DNA of 45,948 nucleotides, taken from assembly GCA_963205025.1 (NCBI GenBank), contig CAUJHO010000094.1, positions 1 through 45,948 on the forward strand, written 5' to 3'. The position numbers were made by a program, and so were the translations under genes. Positions 36,063 to 45,471 of the stretch are shown one piece after another (positions within the stretch are counted from its first letter, which is position 1; the number at the start of each line of letters is the position of its first letter). The notes under the pieces were generated by a model, which had not been told where the DNA came from, did no database searches, and was given only the letters and a program-made list of their open reading frames with translations. Source of the DNA: Pseudomonadota bacterium (GTDB lineage Bacteria; Pseudomonadota; Alphaproteobacteria; Caulobacterales; Caulobacteraceae).

Positions 36063-36097
36063 AACCGCCCGTCCCGGTTGCCGGGGCGGGCGGTTTT
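36063..36097 (+). terminator. Rho-independent terminator of rpmI-rplT
   Basis: AACCGCCCGTCCCGG and CCGGGGCGGGCGGTT form a 15-base stem (with one G-T pair) around a three-base loop, followed by TTTT. It lies 24 bases after the L20 stop. Confidence 0.93.
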
Positions 36098-36141
36098 CGT
36101 TCGGGGTTGCGGCTAGGGTCGGCCTCAATGGGGAGAGCCGA

Positions 36142-37095
36142 ATGCGAAATCCGTTTCTGATCGTGGCGGCTGCCTTGACCGTCCTGACCGGCCCGGCGAT
36201 GGCCCAGGATCGCCGGGTCGCCGTCACCTTCGACGACCTGCCATTCCAGGCCACGGACCAGGCCCTGTGCGACCCGGCGCAGGTCCGCGCCCTGACCAAC
36301 GCCTTTCTCGACATGCTGGCCCCGCTGAACAGCCGCGCCACCGCCTTCGTCAACGAAGGAAGGATGTGCGACGACATCCGCGCCGAGGTCATGCCGGACA
36401 TCCTGAACGCCTGGCTCGATGACGGCTACGGCCTGGGCAACCACACCTTCAGCCACATCAACATCCACAACGCGACGCCCGAGGCCTATCTGGCTGATGT
36501 CGACCGTGGTGACGACATCACCCGGCCCCTGCTTCAGGCGCGCGGACGCGATCTGGTCTGGTTCCGTCATCCCTATCTGTTCACGGGCGAAACCCCGGAG
36601 AAGCGCGCCGCCCTGGACGCCGGCATCGCCGCGCGTGGCTATCGCGTCGCCACGGTCACCATCGACAATGAAGACTGGCGTTTTGGTCAGGCCTACCGTC
36701 GGGCCGCGGCCGCCGGCGACCGGGTCCTGATGGAACGCATCGGGGCCGCCTATGTCGCCCACATGGCCGCTGTCCTGGATGTGGTCGAGCCCTATTCCGC
36801 CGATCTGAACGGTGGCGTCGAACCGGCCCAGGTGCTGCTGCTGCACGCCAACAGCCTGAACCAGGATTGGTATGCGGCGATCCACACCCTGTTCCTGCGG
36901 CGCGGCTATCGCTTCGTCATGCTCGATGAGGCGATGGCCGACCCGATCTATGGGCGGCCGGACGCCTGGGTCCGCGCCCATGGCGTCTCGTGGCTGCACC
37001 GCTGGGCCTTGACCGATGGCGTGCCGTTCCAACCCGAGCCGGATACGCCCCAGTGGGTGGTCGATGTGGCTGAGGGTCGGGTCGCTACGGACTAA
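36142..37095 (+). CDS. Exported polysaccharide deacetylase (NodB domain)
   Basis: A 317-residue carbohydrate esterase 4-type protein. The signal peptide is cleaved after AMA21. NodB motifs are TFDDLP (catalytic pair D31-D32) and zinc ligands H101 and H105 in GNHTFSH. FRHPYLFTGET near 148 corresponds to motif 3, and LLLHANSLNQ near 232 to the last motif. Probably removes acetyl or related groups from a cell-envelope or environmental polysaccharide in the periplasm; substrate unknown. A GGGGAGAG ribosome site precedes the ATG. It has its own transcription unit after the rplT terminator. Confidence 0.9.
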   Translation: MRNPFLIVAAALTVLTGPAMAQDRRVAVTFDDLPFQATDQALCDPAQVRALTNAFLDMLAPLNSRATAFVNEGRMCDDIRAEVMPDILNAWLDDGYGLGNHTFSHINIHNATPEAYLADVDRGDDITRPLLQARGRDLVWFRHPYLFTGETPEKRAALDAGIAARGYRVATVTIDNEDWRFGQAYRRAAAAGDRVLMERIGAAYVAHMAAVLDVVEPYSADLNGGVEPAQVLLLHANSLNQDWYAAIHTLFLRRGYRFVMLDEAMADPIYGRPDAWVRAHGVSWLHRWALTDGVPFQPEPDTPQWVVDVAEGRVATD

Positions 37096-37110
37096 AAATG
37101 GGGCACGGGC

Positions 37111-37136
37111 GGAACCCTACAGCCACGCTTTGCGCT
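37111..37136 (+). promoter_or_regulatory. Candidate EcfG-type stress promoter of dodecin
   Basis: GGAAC at 37111-37115 followed, after 17 bases, by CGCT at 37133. The alphaproteobacterial general stress sigma factor uses GGAAC-N16/17-CGTT, so the -10 part has one mismatch. It is 33 bases before the dodecin start. Suggestive only. Confidence 0.35.
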
Positions 37137-37168
37137 TTGTCGGGGAACCTCATTCAAAGGAGAGCCCC

Positions 37169-37372
37169 ATGAGCGTCGCCAAGGTCACCGAAGTCACCGC
37201 CTCGTCCACCGTCAGCTTCGAGGATGCGATCAAGCAGGGCATCGCCCGGGCCGACAAGACGCTCAACAATGTCGCCGGGGCCTGGATCCAGGAGCAGAAG
37301 GTGGTGGTTTCCGGCGGAAACATCGTCGAATACCGGGTCAATATGAAGATCACCTTCGTTCTGGAGGACTGA
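37169..37372 (+). CDS. Dodecin family flavin-storage protein
   Basis: A 67-residue protein forming a dodecameric hollow sphere that binds riboflavin/FMN (or CoA in some bacteria). SVAKVTEVTASSTVSFEDAI is the first strand and helix. W39 in NNVAGAWIQEQ corresponds to the flavin-stacking Trp, and the last strands NIVEYRVNMKITFVLED match the family closely. The start is fixed by AAAGGAGAG. The longer open frame upstream overlaps the deacetylase end and is not coding. Too short for other folds with this pattern; the family is secure. Confidence 0.93.
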   Translation: MSVAKVTEVTASSTVSFEDAIKQGIARADKTLNNVAGAWIQEQKVVVSGGNIVEYRVNMKITFVLED

Positions 37373-37435
37373 TCCCGCGCAAACCGCGCCTGGGTGGGTG
37401 ACGAACGGTCCCTGGCCCGCTAGAGGGTCCGGGCC

Positions 37436-38551
37436 ATGTCCGATCTCGCCCAGCTTGAACTCGACCTGACCCAGGCCATCGCCGCCGCCGATACCTCGGC
37501 CGCGCTGGAGGAGGTGCGCGTGACCGCGCTGGGCAAGTCCGGCTCGGTCACGGTCCTGCTCAAGGGAATGGGGGCGCTGTCGCCGGATGAGCGCCGTATC
37601 CAGGGACCGCTGCTGAACGGCCTGCGGGACCGCCTGACTGCAGGCCTGGCTGCGCGCAAGACCGAGCTGGAGGCCGCCGAGCTGGAGGCCCGGCTGGCGG
37701 CCGAAACCGTCGACCTCAGCCTGCCGCCACCGCCGCGCCGCAAGGGCTCGGTGCATCCGACCATGCAGGCCATGGACGAGATCGTCTCGATCTTCGCCGA
37801 GATGGGATTTGCCGTCGCCGAAGGCCCGGACATCGAGGACGACTTCCACAACTTCACGGCCCTGAACTTCCCGCCGGACCATCCGGCGCGGGAAATGCAC
37901 GACACCTTCTTCCTCAAGCCCGACCGCGAGACGGGCGAGCGCAAGGTGCTCAGGACCCACACCTCGCCGGTCCAGATCCGCACCATGCGGGTGACCAACG
38001 ACAAGCCTGAGGCTCCGTGGATCGCGGGGGGCCAGACCCCGCCGATCCGCATCATCGCGCCGGGCCGGACCTTCCGGAAGGACTCCGACGCCACTCACAC
38101 GCCGATGTTCCACCAGGTCGAGGGCCTGGTGATCGATCGCGACATCCATATGGGTCACCTGAAATGGACCCTGGAAACCTTCGTCGCCCGCTACTTCGAG
38201 CTGGACGGGGTCCACGCGCGCTTCCGCCCGCACCACTTCCCCTTCACCGAACCGTCGGCCGAGATGGACATCTTGTGCGACCGCTCCGGCGGCGAGCTGA
38301 AGCTCAATCAGGGCGACAGCTGGATGGAGATTCTGGGCTGCGGCATGGTTCACCCGAATGTGCTCAGCGCCGCCGGCCTGAACCCCGACGAATGGCAGGG
38401 CTTTGCCTTCGGCATGGGCGTGGATCGCCTGGCCATGCTAAAATACGGCATCCCCGACCTTCGCCCCATGTTCGACGCCGATGTGCGCTGGCTCGAACAC
38501 TTCGGATTCTCTGCCGCCCAGGCCCCCAGCGCCGCCGCCGGCCTCAGCTGA
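37436..38551 (+). CDS. pheS: Phenylalanyl-tRNA synthetase alpha subunit
   Basis: The catalytic subunit of the alpha2-beta2 enzyme charging tRNA-Phe; 371 residues. An N-terminal coiled coil spans about 1-95. The class II catalytic core begins near 100 ([13 protein letters not shown]), with [26 protein letters not shown], the motif-2 region [19 protein letters not shown], and the motif-3 region [17 protein letters not shown]. It is separated from pheT by one small gene. No leader-peptide attenuator rich in Phe codons was seen in the 63 bases upstream. Confidence 0.98.
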   Translation: MSDLAQLELDLTQAIAAADTSAALEEVRVTALGKSGSVTVLLKGMGALSPDERRIQGPLLNGLRDRLTAGLAARKTELEAAELEARLAAETVDLSLPPPPRRKGSVHPTMQAMDEIVSIFAEMGFAVAEGPDIEDDFHNFTALNFPPDHPAREMHDTFFLKPDRETGERKVLRTHTSPVQIRTMRVTNDKPEAPWIAGGQTPPIRIIAPGRTFRKDSDATHTPMFHQVEGLVIDRDIHMGHLKWTLETFVARYFELDGVHARFRPHHFPFTEPSAEMDILCDRSGGELKLNQGDSWMEILGCGMVHPNVLSAAGLNPDEWQGFAFGMGVDRLAMLKYGIPDLRPMFDADVRWLEHFGFSAAQAPSAAAGLS

Positions 38552-38559
38552 GACAAGAC

Positions 38560-38976
38560 ATGACCTCCCCTGAACGATTCTCACCGCCGGTCTGCGAGAA
38601 CTACAGCGTCGACCATTTCGAGGGCGTCGCCCTGTCGCTGTTCGAGGTCTTCCGGGCCAATATCATGGCCACGCGCCAGCCGGTCATTGCCAACAAGACC
38701 TTCACCAACTGCGTCATCGAAGGACCGGCGGTGCTGCTGGCCCTGTCGGGAGTCGAGTTCGATGCCTGCGATCTGGGTGTCATCAAGGACGATCCGCGCT
38801 CGCTGCTGCTCATGCCGATGGCCAGGAACAAGGTCACCGGGGCCATCGCCTTCAGGGACACCCTTTTCCGCGGCTGTACCTTCTTTGCGGTCGGCTACAC
38901 CGGACCGGACACCTTCATCGACCAGATGATCCAGGTCCTCGACCCCGAGGGCAAGTCGCCGGCGCGCGACGCATGA
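38560..38976 (+). CDS. Unknown 138-residue protein between pheS and pheT
   Basis: Begins at ATG 38560, eight bases after pheS ends, and its TGA overlaps the pheT ATG (ATGA). It is therefore translated as part of the pheS-pheT operon. The middle shows short strands in a loose repeat ([27 protein letters not shown] and [15 protein letters not shown]), reminiscent of a right-handed beta-helix or pentapeptide-like layout with internal Cys. No signal peptide or membrane helix. I do not recognise the family. The frame open further up inside pheS is a shadow. Confidence 0.8.
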   Translation: MTSPERFSPPVCENYSVDHFEGVALSLFEVFRANIMATRQPVIANKTFTNCVIEGPAVLLALSGVEFDACDLGVIKDDPRSLLLMPMARNKVTGAIAFRDTLFRGCTFFAVGYTGPDTFIDQMIQVLDPEGKSPARDA

Positions 38977-41384
38977 AGTTCACCCTCTCCTGGCTCAAAC
39001 GGCATCTGAGGACCGACCGGACCATCACCGAGATCGCCGAGGCCATGACCATGGCCGGCCTCGAGGTCGAGCATGTCCTTGATCCGACGCAGAGCCTCAG
39101 GCCCTTCAGCGTCGCCCGCATCGTCTCGGCCGCCCGCCACCCGGATGCCGACCGGCTTCAGGTCTGTCAGGTCGAGACCCTCGACGGCATGAAGGAGATC
39201 GTCTGCGGTGCCCCCAACGCCCGTGCGGGCCTGGTCACCATCTATGCGCCCATCGGGGCTTATGTGCAGGGCCTGGGCGTCACCCTGGTTGAAAAGCCGG
39301 TGCGCGGCGTCGTCTCCAACGGCATGCTGTGCTCTGCCTCCGAGCTGGAACTGGACAGCGAGTCCGACGGCATTCTGGACCTGGACGCCTCGCTCAAGGT
39401 CGGGACGCCCGCCGCCGAGGTCTTCGGCCTGGAACCCGTGATCGACTTCGAGGTCACGCCCAACCGCCCCGACTGGCTGGGCGTCGCGGGCATCGCTCGC
39501 GATCTGGCCGCCACCGGCATTGGGGATCTGATCGTCCATGAGGTCGAACCGATCTCAGGGACCTATCCCAGCCCGATCACCGTCAAACTCGAAGCGACCG
39601 ACCTGTGCCCCGTCTTCGCCGGTCGGCTGATCCGGGGGGTCAGGAACGGCCCGTCGCCCGCCTGGCTTCAGGACCGCCTGCGCTCCATCGGGCTCAGACC
39701 CATCAACGCCCTGGTCGATGTCACCAATCTGATCTCCTACGATCAGGCGCGGCCCCTTCATGTCTATGACCGGGCCAAGCTGGTCGGCGACGTGATCACC
39801 GTGCGCGGCGGTCAGGTCGCCTCCGACACCGGCGAGGGCGAGCGGCTCATCGCCCTGGACGGCAAGACCTATGCGCCGGACCCGAAGATGTGCGTCATCG
39901 CCGACGCCGCCGGCGAACGCCCCATCGGGCTGGGCGGGGTCATGGGCGGCGAATCCACCGGCTGTGACGACACCACCACCGACGTCTTCGTCGAAAGCGC
40001 CTGGTTCGATCCGATTGCAACGGCCCAGACCGGCCGCCAGCTCGGCATCACCTCGGACGCCCAGTATCGGTTCGCCCGTGGCGTCGACACACATTCCGCC
40101 GTCGACGGTCTGGAAATGGCGACGGCCCTGATCCTGGATCTGTGTGGTGGTGAGCCGTCCGAGATCACCGTCTCGGGCCAGCCGCCCGCGGCCCCCGGAC
40201 CGATCGATTTCGACCCGGCCCTCGTCAAGCGTCTGACGGGCCTCGGCCTGCCGTCGGTCCGCATCCACACCATCCTGCACGCCCTCGGCTTCGCCGCCGA
40301 GTACCAGGACGGCCCCTGGCAGGTCACGCCCCCGACCTGGCGGCGCGATGTCCACGGCCCGGCCGATCTGGTCGAGGAGGTCGCGCGCATCAACGGCTTC
40401 AACTGGCTGCCGTCGACGCCCCTGCCCGATCTCGGTGCCCCCCCGACGGGTGTGCTCAGCCCGCGTCAGTCCCGCATCCGCGCCGCGCGCCGCACGCTGG
40501 CGGCCATGGGCTGGGCCGAGGCCGTGACCTGGTCCTTCACGCGCCGCGACATCGCCGAACGCTTCGGCGGCGGATCCGAGCGGCTGGTTCTGGACAACCC
40601 CATCGCCTCGGATCTGGACTGTATGCGTCCGTCGATCCTGCCCAATCTGATCCAGGCGGCGGCCCGCAATGCAGATCGCGGCTTTGCCGATGCGGCGCTG
40701 TTCGAGATCGGCCCGATCTATCGCGGAGATCGGCCCGGCGACCAGCGCACCGTCATCTCGGGCCTGGTCGCGCCGCACGCGGCCCGGCGCTGGGACGGCG
40801 GACATGGCGACGACCTGTATTCGCTCAAGTCCGACCTGATGGCCTTGCTCGACACCCTGGGCGTCAACACCGGCGCGCTCCAGCTCGTTCAGGGTCAGGC
40901 CAGCCCCTGGTGGCATCCCGGCCAGTCGGCCCGTCTGCAGCTCGGGCCCAAGACGGTCGTCGCCGAGTTCGGGGCCATCCACCCCGGCGTTCTGAAATCC
41001 CTCGATGCCGAAGGCTCGATGCTGGCCTTCGAAATCGACGTCGAGGCCCTACCCCAGGCCAAGGCCCGGCCAACTAAGGCCCGGTCGCGCCTGGAATTGT
41101 CGAGCCTGATGCCGCTGTCGCGCGACTTCGCCTTCGTCGTCGACCAGGGCCTGGCCGCCGGTGATCTGGTCCGCGCCGTCCAGGGGGCCGACAAGCACCT
41201 GATTTCACAGGCGCGGATCTTCGACGTCTATCAGGGGCCCGGCGTCCCCGACGGCAAGAAGTCGCTGGCCCTGGAGGTCACGATCCAGCCGCGCGACGCC
41301 ACCCTGACCGAGGCCGAGATCGACGCCCTGTCGTCGCGCATCGTCGCCGCCGGCGAGAAGCTTGGGGCCACACTGAGGGGATAG
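38973..41384 (+). CDS. pheT: Phenylalanyl-tRNA synthetase beta subunit
   Basis: An 803-residue subunit with the full domain set. B1 and the tRNA-binding EMAP-like domain come first ([20 protein letters not shown], near 45). The B3/B4 editing domain is about 210-380. B5 follows near 400-470, then the catalytic-like B6/B7 part ([10 protein letters not shown] near 550). The C-terminal anticodon-binding FDX-ACB domain closes it ([11 protein letters not shown] and the final [12 protein letters not shown]). It overlaps the upstream unknown gene by four bases; a UPF0114 gene follows after two bases. Confidence 0.98.
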   Translation: MKFTLSWLKRHLRTDRTITEIAEAMTMAGLEVEHVLDPTQSLRPFSVARIVSAARHPDADRLQVCQVETLDGMKEIVCGAPNARAGLVTIYAPIGAYVQGLGVTLVEKPVRGVVSNGMLCSASELELDSESDGILDLDASLKVGTPAAEVFGLEPVIDFEVTPNRPDWLGVAGIARDLAATGIGDLIVHEVEPISGTYPSPITVKLEATDLCPVFAGRLIRGVRNGPSPAWLQDRLRSIGLRPINALVDVTNLISYDQARPLHVYDRAKLVGDVITVRGGQVASDTGEGERLIALDGKTYAPDPKMCVIADAAGERPIGLGGVMGGESTGCDDTTTDVFVESAWFDPIATAQTGRQLGITSDAQYRFARGVDTHSAVDGLEMATALILDLCGGEPSEITVSGQPPAAPGPIDFDPALVKRLTGLGLPSVRIHTILHALGFAAEYQDGPWQVTPPTWRRDVHGPADLVEEVARINGFNWLPSTPLPDLGAPPTGVLSPRQSRIRAARRTLAAMGWAEAVTWSFTRRDIAERFGGGSERLVLDNPIASDLDCMRPSILPNLIQAAARNADRGFADAALFEIGPIYRGDRPGDQRTVISGLVAPHAARRWDGGHGDDLYSLKSDLMALLDTLGVNTGALQLVQGQASPWWHPGQSARLQLGPKTVVAEFGAIHPGVLKSLDAEGSMLAFEIDVEALPQAKARPTKARSRLELSSLMPLSRDFAFVVDQGLAAGDLVRAVQGADKHLISQARIFDVYQGPGVPDGKKSLALEVTIQPRDATLTEAEIDALSSRIVAAGEKLGATLRG

Positions 41385-41386
41385 TC

Positions 41387-41935
41387 ATGTCGGGCAAGCC
41401 ACGCATCGAAACCGCCTTTGAACGCGCCCTGTTCCGGTCGCGTTGGCTGATGGCCCCCTTTTACCTGGGGTTGGTGGTGGCCCTGGCCCTGCTGCTGGTC
41501 ATCTTCGTCAAGGAACTGATCTACTACGTCCCCCAGGTGCTGGGCTTCTCCGCCTCGGCGATGACGGCCAATGACGGCATCCTGGCGGTGCTGACACTGG
41601 TGGACCTGTCGCTGGCGGGCAATCTGCTGCTGATCGTCCTCTTCTCCGGCTATGAGAACTTCGTCTCCAAGCTCGATATCGACGAGAGCGAGACGGACCG
41701 GCCGCCGTGGATGGGCACCGTCGACTTCTCCGGCCTGAAGATGAAGCTGATCGCCTCCATCGTGGCGATCTCGGGCATCCAGCTGCTCAAGACCTTCATG
41801 AACATCGGGCGGCCCGGCTATGAGCTGAACCCGGACGAAGCCTTCTGGGGCGTGGTCATCCATCTGACCTTTGTGGTGTCGGGCGTCCTTCTGGCCCTGA
41901 TGGACTGGCTGTCGGCCAAGACCGACAAGCACTGA
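41387..41935 (+). CDS. UPF0114 (YqhA) membrane protein
   Basis: A 182-residue inner-membrane protein with about four helices near 20-42, 63-88, 116-135 and 150-172. The family is recognised from FERALFRSRWLMAPFYLGL at the N-terminus, then VDLSLAGNLLLIVLFSGYENFVSKL and MKLIASIVAISGIQLLKTFM. Function unknown. It starts two bases after pheT, so it is probably the last gene of the pheS operon. It ends six bases from convergent rmlA. Confidence 0.92.
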   Translation: MSGKPRIETAFERALFRSRWLMAPFYLGLVVALALLLVIFVKELIYYVPQVLGFSASAMTANDGILAVLTLVDLSLAGNLLLIVLFSGYENFVSKLDIDESETDRPPWMGTVDFSGLKMKLIASIVAISGIQLLKTFMNIGRPGYELNPDEAFWGVVIHLTFVVSGVLLALMDWLSAKTDKH

Positions 41936-41941
41936 GCGTCG

Positions 41942-42820
41942 TCAGGCCTCTGACAGGAGCCGGCTGAGGTATTCGCCATAGGCCGCGTCACCGTGCTCGC
42001 TCACGATCTGGCGCAGGTCACTGTCGCTGAGCCAGCCGTTACGCCAGCCGATCTCTTCCAGGCACGCGATCTTCAGACCCTGATTGTGTTCGATGGTCTG
42101 CACGAAGTGGCTGGCCTCAAGAAGGCTGTCATGCGTGCCGGCGTCCAGCCAGGCGAAGCCGCGCCCGAACCGCAACACCTCCAGCTTGCCGGCCTCGAGA
42201 TAGGCCCGGTTGACGGCCGTGATCTCAACCTCTCCGCGGGCCGACGGCTCGACCTCGCGCGCGATCCGGCAGGCATCGCCGTCGTAGAAATACAGGCCCG
42301 TCACCGCCAGATTGGATCGGGGCCGCTGGGGCTTCTCCTCGATCGTGATGGCGCGACCGGCACCGTCGATTTCGACGATCCCGAACCGCTGCGGGTCGCG
42401 AACCTCATAGCCGAACACCACCGCCCCATCCGCGCGGCCCGCTGCCTCGCGCAGCATGCCGGTAAAGCCGGTCCCGAAGAACAGATTGTCGCCCAGGACC
42501 AGGCAGACCCGCTGGCCGGCGATGAAGTCCTCGCCGAGCGTCAGGGCCTGGGCGATGCCCTTGGGTTCGCTCTGGACCGTATAGGAGAAACGCACGCCGA
42601 AGCGCGATCCATCCCCCAGCAGGTTCTCGAAGGCGCGCCGGTCTTCCGGGCGGGTCACCACCAGGATGTCGCGAACCCCCGCCAGCATCAGCGCCGACAG
42701 CGGATAGTAGATCAGCGGCTTGTCATAGACCGGCAGCAGCTGTTTGGACACGGCCAGGGTCACGGGTCGCAGGCGCGTGCCATTCCCTCCCGCCAGGATC
42801 ACGCCTTTGATTTCGCTCAC
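41942..42820 (-). CDS. rmlA: Glucose-1-phosphate thymidylyltransferase
   Basis: Makes dTDP-glucose, the first step to dTDP-rhamnose, in the cytoplasm; 292 residues. Nucleotide-binding GGNGTRLRP at 11-19 with catalytic R16 and K26 (SKQLLPV). Then [21 protein letters not shown] near 107, [25 protein letters not shown] and [15 protein letters not shown] start with a GGAGA site. The other rml genes are not adjacent, so it is an isolated copy here. Divergent from the EipA-like gene with 129 bases between. Confidence 0.96.
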   Translation of the reverse strand: MSEIKGVILAGGNGTRLRPVTLAVSKQLLPVYDKPLIYYPLSALMLAGVRDILVVTRPEDRRAFENLLGDGSRFGVRFSYTVQSEPKGIAQALTLGEDFIAGQRVCLVLGDNLFFGTGFTGMLREAAGRADGAVVFGYEVRDPQRFGIVEIDGAGRAITIEEKPQRPRSNLAVTGLYFYDGDACRIAREVEPSARGEVEITAVNRAYLEAGKLEVLRFGRGFAWLDAGTHDSLLEASHFVQTIEHNQGLKIACLEEIGWRNGWLSDSDLRQIVSEHGDAAYGEYLSRLLSEA

Positions 42821-42870
42821 GTCGCACCGTCTCCAACCCGGTGCGGCATCTTAGCCCGAGGAAGGCCAAA

Positions 42871-42892
42871 GCCCCAAACACGCCCCAAACAC
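42871..42892. repeat. Perfect tandem 11-base direct repeat
   Basis: GCCCCAAACAC occurs twice in direct succession in the rmlA/eipA divergent intergenic region, 58-79 bases before the eipA start. A spaced pair of regulator sites or a short slippage repeat are both possible. Confidence 0.6.
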
Positions 42893-42949
42893 GCGAGAGC
42901 TTGTGGCAAAGTCGCCTTCAACGTGATTCGACAGACGCGGGAGCTCGCC

Positions 42950-43576
42950 ATGCATAGACGCAATCTCATCCTGACCGGACTGGCCGCCGCCACCGCATCG
43001 GGCTGTGTCACGCCGACGGCGCAACAGCCCAGTCCCGGCTATCCCACCCAGCCCGGCATGGGCACGGGACCGTCGGACGCCCCCCAGCCGACCTATACCC
43101 AGGAAGAGCTGGTCGCGGCCGGGTCGAACTTCCTGGGCGTCGCCGCCGAGGCGCTCGGCGGGGCCATCGAGCGCGTCTTTCTGGATCAGGGCGATGCTCC
43201 GACCGGCTATATCGCCGGCGAGGAAGGGGCCGGAGCGCTGGCCGTGGGCGTGCGCTACGGCCAGGGACTGCTCTACATGAAGGATCGCCCCAACCCGCAG
43301 GAGGTCTATTGGCAGGGCCTGTCGATCGGCTGGGACGTCGGCGGCAACGTCGCGCGGGTCTTCACCCTCGTCTATAACCTCTATCACCCCGATATGCTCT
43401 ATCGGCGCTATCCCGGCGTCGAAGGCTCGGCCTATCTCATCGGTGGCATGGGCGTGAACTACCAGCAGGCGGACGGCATCATCCTGGCCCCGATCCGGGC
43501 CGGGGTCGGGCTGCGCGTCGGGGCCAATGTCGGCACCATGAGCTATTCGCGCCAGCGCAACATCCTGCCGGTCTAG
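42950..43576 (+). CDS. DUF1134 / EipA-family envelope protein
   Basis: 208 residues. The N-terminus MHRRNLILTGLAAATASGC is a signal with a possible lipoprotein cysteine. A Pro/Gln/Gly linker spans about 22-50. The DUF1134 domain has the conserved TGYIAGEEGAGALAVGVRYG, VYWQGLSIGWDVGGN, LVYNLYHPDMLYRRYPGVEG and IRAGVGLRVGANVG. EipA of Brucella is a periplasmic beta-barrel-like protein needed for envelope stress resistance and is activated there by CtrA. I see no TTAA-N7-TTAA CtrA site upstream here. The long frame open from 41993 is the antisense of rmlA. Confidence 0.9.
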   Translation: MHRRNLILTGLAAATASGCVTPTAQQPSPGYPTQPGMGTGPSDAPQPTYTQEELVAAGSNFLGVAAEALGGAIERVFLDQGDAPTGYIAGEEGAGALAVGVRYGQGLLYMKDRPNPQEVYWQGLSIGWDVGGNVARVFTLVYNLYHPDMLYRRYPGVEGSAYLIGGMGVNYQQADGIILAPIRAGVGLRVGANVGTMSYSRQRNILPV

Positions 43577-43635
43577 GTTCTGAACCCATAAGGCCAGCAG
43601 CCATATTGGGCTACATCACTGATATTACATGAGAT

Positions 43636-43671
43636 TTCGCCACCCTTAGGACAAGCCCCGAGGGTGGCGAA
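43636..43671. other. Perfect 11-base inverted repeat between convergent genes
   Basis: TTCGCCACCCT (43636-43646) and AGGGTGGCGAA (43661-43671) pair perfectly around a 14-base loop, in the 112-base gap between the eipA-like and hlyD genes. Neither side has a T run. It may end both transcripts or protect their 3' ends. Confidence 0.65.
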
Positions 43672-43688
43672 GATTATGAGCCCGCGCC

Positions 43689-44705
43689 CTAGTCGCGGCG
43701 CTCGGGCGTCTGCATGGCCTGTTCAGGACCGACGCCCGGCGAGACCGGACGCTCGGCACCGGCGGCCTGGCCCCGGCGCATGAACTTCACCAGCACCCGC
43801 TGACCGATCAGCAAGGCCCCGTCGTCCACCGCGACCACGACCTCGACCACGCGCTCATCGGTTTGCTGGCCGGGCGTGTCCGACTGCAGCTGGCGAGCCC
43901 CGAACATGGTGGCGCGGCGCAGGACCTGGCCGACATAGATGCGGGTCGGGTCGTTCTCGGGCGTGATCTCGACCTGCTGGCCGATGGTGACGTTCGGCAG
44001 GTCGCTCTCGACGATCTCGGCGCGGACGATGCGCTGGGTGTCCGGCTCCAGATCGAACATGGTCGAGACGTTCAGGGTCGAGGCCCCGGCTCCAGGCTGG
44101 GCATAGCGGCGGGCGATCCGGCCCGACATCGGCGCGCGGATGATGGTCAGTTCAAGATTGTATTCGGCCTCCCTCTGGCGGGCCTGGGCCGTGATGATGG
44201 TCGCCTGCTGGGCCTCGATGGCGGCCTCGGCCGACGCCACCGTGTCGCGCGCTTGATCCAGCCGCTGGGCCGCCACGAAATTGGTCGGAGCCAGCTCCTG
44301 CAGACGCGCCAGCTCGCGTCGGGCCGCACTGAGGTTGACCTGCAGACTGGCCAGCTGCGACTGGACCTGACCGACCTCGGCATGCGCCCGGCTGACGGCC
44401 AGACGCGCTTCCTCGTCTTCCTGGCGAGCCAGGATCTGGCCGGCGACGACGCGGTCGCCTTCCTGCACATAGACCTCCTGCACAACGCCGCCGCGGCGGG
44501 CCGCCACCTCGATGATGCCGCCTTCGACGTCAGCCCGGCCGCTGGCGATGGCGGCATAGGGGCTTTCCACCTCCTCGGCCGCCGCCGCTTCCAGCTCGGC
44601 CTTCTTGGCCTCGCCGCCCTTGACCATCACATAGCCGCCACCGACGACGAGCACGGCCACCACGAGGATGATCCAGAAGATGGGGCGCTTTAGAAAGCCG
44701 AACAT
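43689..44705 (-). CDS. HlyD-family periplasmic adaptor of an ABC exporter (DevB-like)
   Basis: A 338-residue membrane-fusion protein. One N-terminal helix (about 9-28) anchors it in the inner membrane. A lipoyl-type half-motif follows (GGVVQEVYVQEGDRVVAGQIL near 72-92). A long coiled-coil hairpin (about 97-185) contains heptads and the LAPTNFVAAQRLDQARD turn. The second lipoyl half is IIRAPMSGRIARRYAQPGA near 191, then a beta-barrel. The C-terminal tail is Pro/Glu-rich. It completes the exporter with the ATPase and permease upstream on the same strand, 16 bases from the ATPase. The outer-membrane partner is not in the window. Confidence 0.9.
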   Translation of the reverse strand: MFGFLKRPIFWIILVVAVLVVGGGYVMVKGGEAKKAELEAAAAEEVESPYAAIASGRADVEGGIIEVAARRGGVVQEVYVQEGDRVVAGQILARQEDEEARLAVSRAHAEVGQVQSQLASLQVNLSAARRELARLQELAPTNFVAAQRLDQARDTVASAEAAIEAQQATIITAQARQREAEYNLELTIIRAPMSGRIARRYAQPGAGASTLNVSTMFDLEPDTQRIVRAEIVESDLPNVTIGQQVEITPENDPTRIYVGQVLRRATMFGARQLQSDTPGQQTDERVVEVVVAVDDGALLIGQRVLVKFMRRGQAAGAERPVSPGVGPEQAMQTPERRD

Positions 44706-44721
44706 CGAACAGTCCTGATCG

Positions 44722-45471
44722 TCAGTGCGCCAGCGGCGCAGGGTTGGTGTCGGGGACGCGCTTTTCGTCCGAAAGGATAAAGCCGTCTTCCATCTTGATA
44801 ACGCGGTCGGCCCAGGCCTCCAGGCGCGGGTCGTGGGTCACGCAGATGACCGCCGCTCCGTGCTCGACGGCGGCCCGGCGCAGCAGCCGGATCACGACCT
44901 GGCCGTTCTCACCATCGAGCGCCGAGGTCGGCTCGTCGGCAAAGATCAGCTGCGGCGACTTGGCCAGGCAGCGCGCGATGGCGACGCGCTGTTTCTCTCC
45001 ACCCGACAGCTCTGAGGGGCGCTGGTTCATGCGGTGGCCCAGCCCCACCTCTTCCAGGGCGACACGGGCGCGCCGGGTCTGCTCGTCCGGGCTCAGGCCC
45101 TGATATTTGAGCACGATCTTGACCTGCTGCAGCGCCGTCAGGGCCGGAAACAGGTTGAAGCCCTGGAAGATGAAGCCACAGTGATCCAGCCGGAACCGGT
45201 CGATCCGGCCCGACGACTTCTTCCACAGGTCGTCGACATCGAGGATGTCGACGCGGCCCTCATCCGGCTTGAGCAGGCCCGACAGCGCCGCAATCAGCGT
45301 CGACTTGCCCGATCCCGACGGCCCCATGACCATGGTGAGGTCGCCGTGGGCCGCGTCGAAATTCATGCCCTTGAGCACCTCGATGAAGGTGCGCCCGGTC
45401 CTGAACCGCTTGACCAGCCCGGTCGCCTCGATGGCAGGCGTGCCGTGTTTTCCCGTGGCGTTCGTGGTCAT
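44722..45471 (-). CDS. ABC exporter ATPase (DevA/MacB-like)
   Basis: 249 residues from the ATG at 45471, which overlaps the permease stop (ATGA). The open frame extends 33 codons further but into the permease gene. Walker A GPSGSGKS at 50-57 (K56), Q-loop IFQGFNLFPA near 101, signature LSGGE at 155-159, Walker B LIFADEP near 175 with E180, and the switch H213 in VTHDP. It belongs to the LolD/MacB/DevA group that powers FtsX-type permeases. Cargo is unknown. Confidence 0.94.
   Translation of the reverse strand: MTTNATGKHGTPAIEATGLVKRFRTGRTFIEVLKGMNFDAAHGDLTMVMGPSGSGKSTLIAALSGLLKPDEGRVDILDVDDLWKKSSGRIDRFRLDHCGFIFQGFNLFPALTALQQVKIVLKYQGLSPDEQTRRARVALEEVGLGHRMNQRPSELSGGEKQRVAIARCLAKSPQLIFADEPTSALDGENGQVVIRLLRRAAVEHGAAVICVTHDPRLEAWADRVIKMEDGFILSDEKRVPDTNPAPLAH

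Noticed and set aside
37373..37435. Phe-rich leader peptide or attenuator before pheS
   Set aside because: The 63-base gap has no short frame with Phe codons and no hairpin with a T run; the GGnCCCT/AGGGnCC pairing seen is weak.
39555..40982. 475-codon minus frame opposite pheT
   Set aside because: Shadow frame with Gly/Asp/Gln-rich composition; pheT is certain on the + strand.
42821..42949. CtrA box upstream of the EipA homologue
   Set aside because: Looked for TTAA-N7-TTAA because Brucella eipA is CtrA-activated; no such pair is present.
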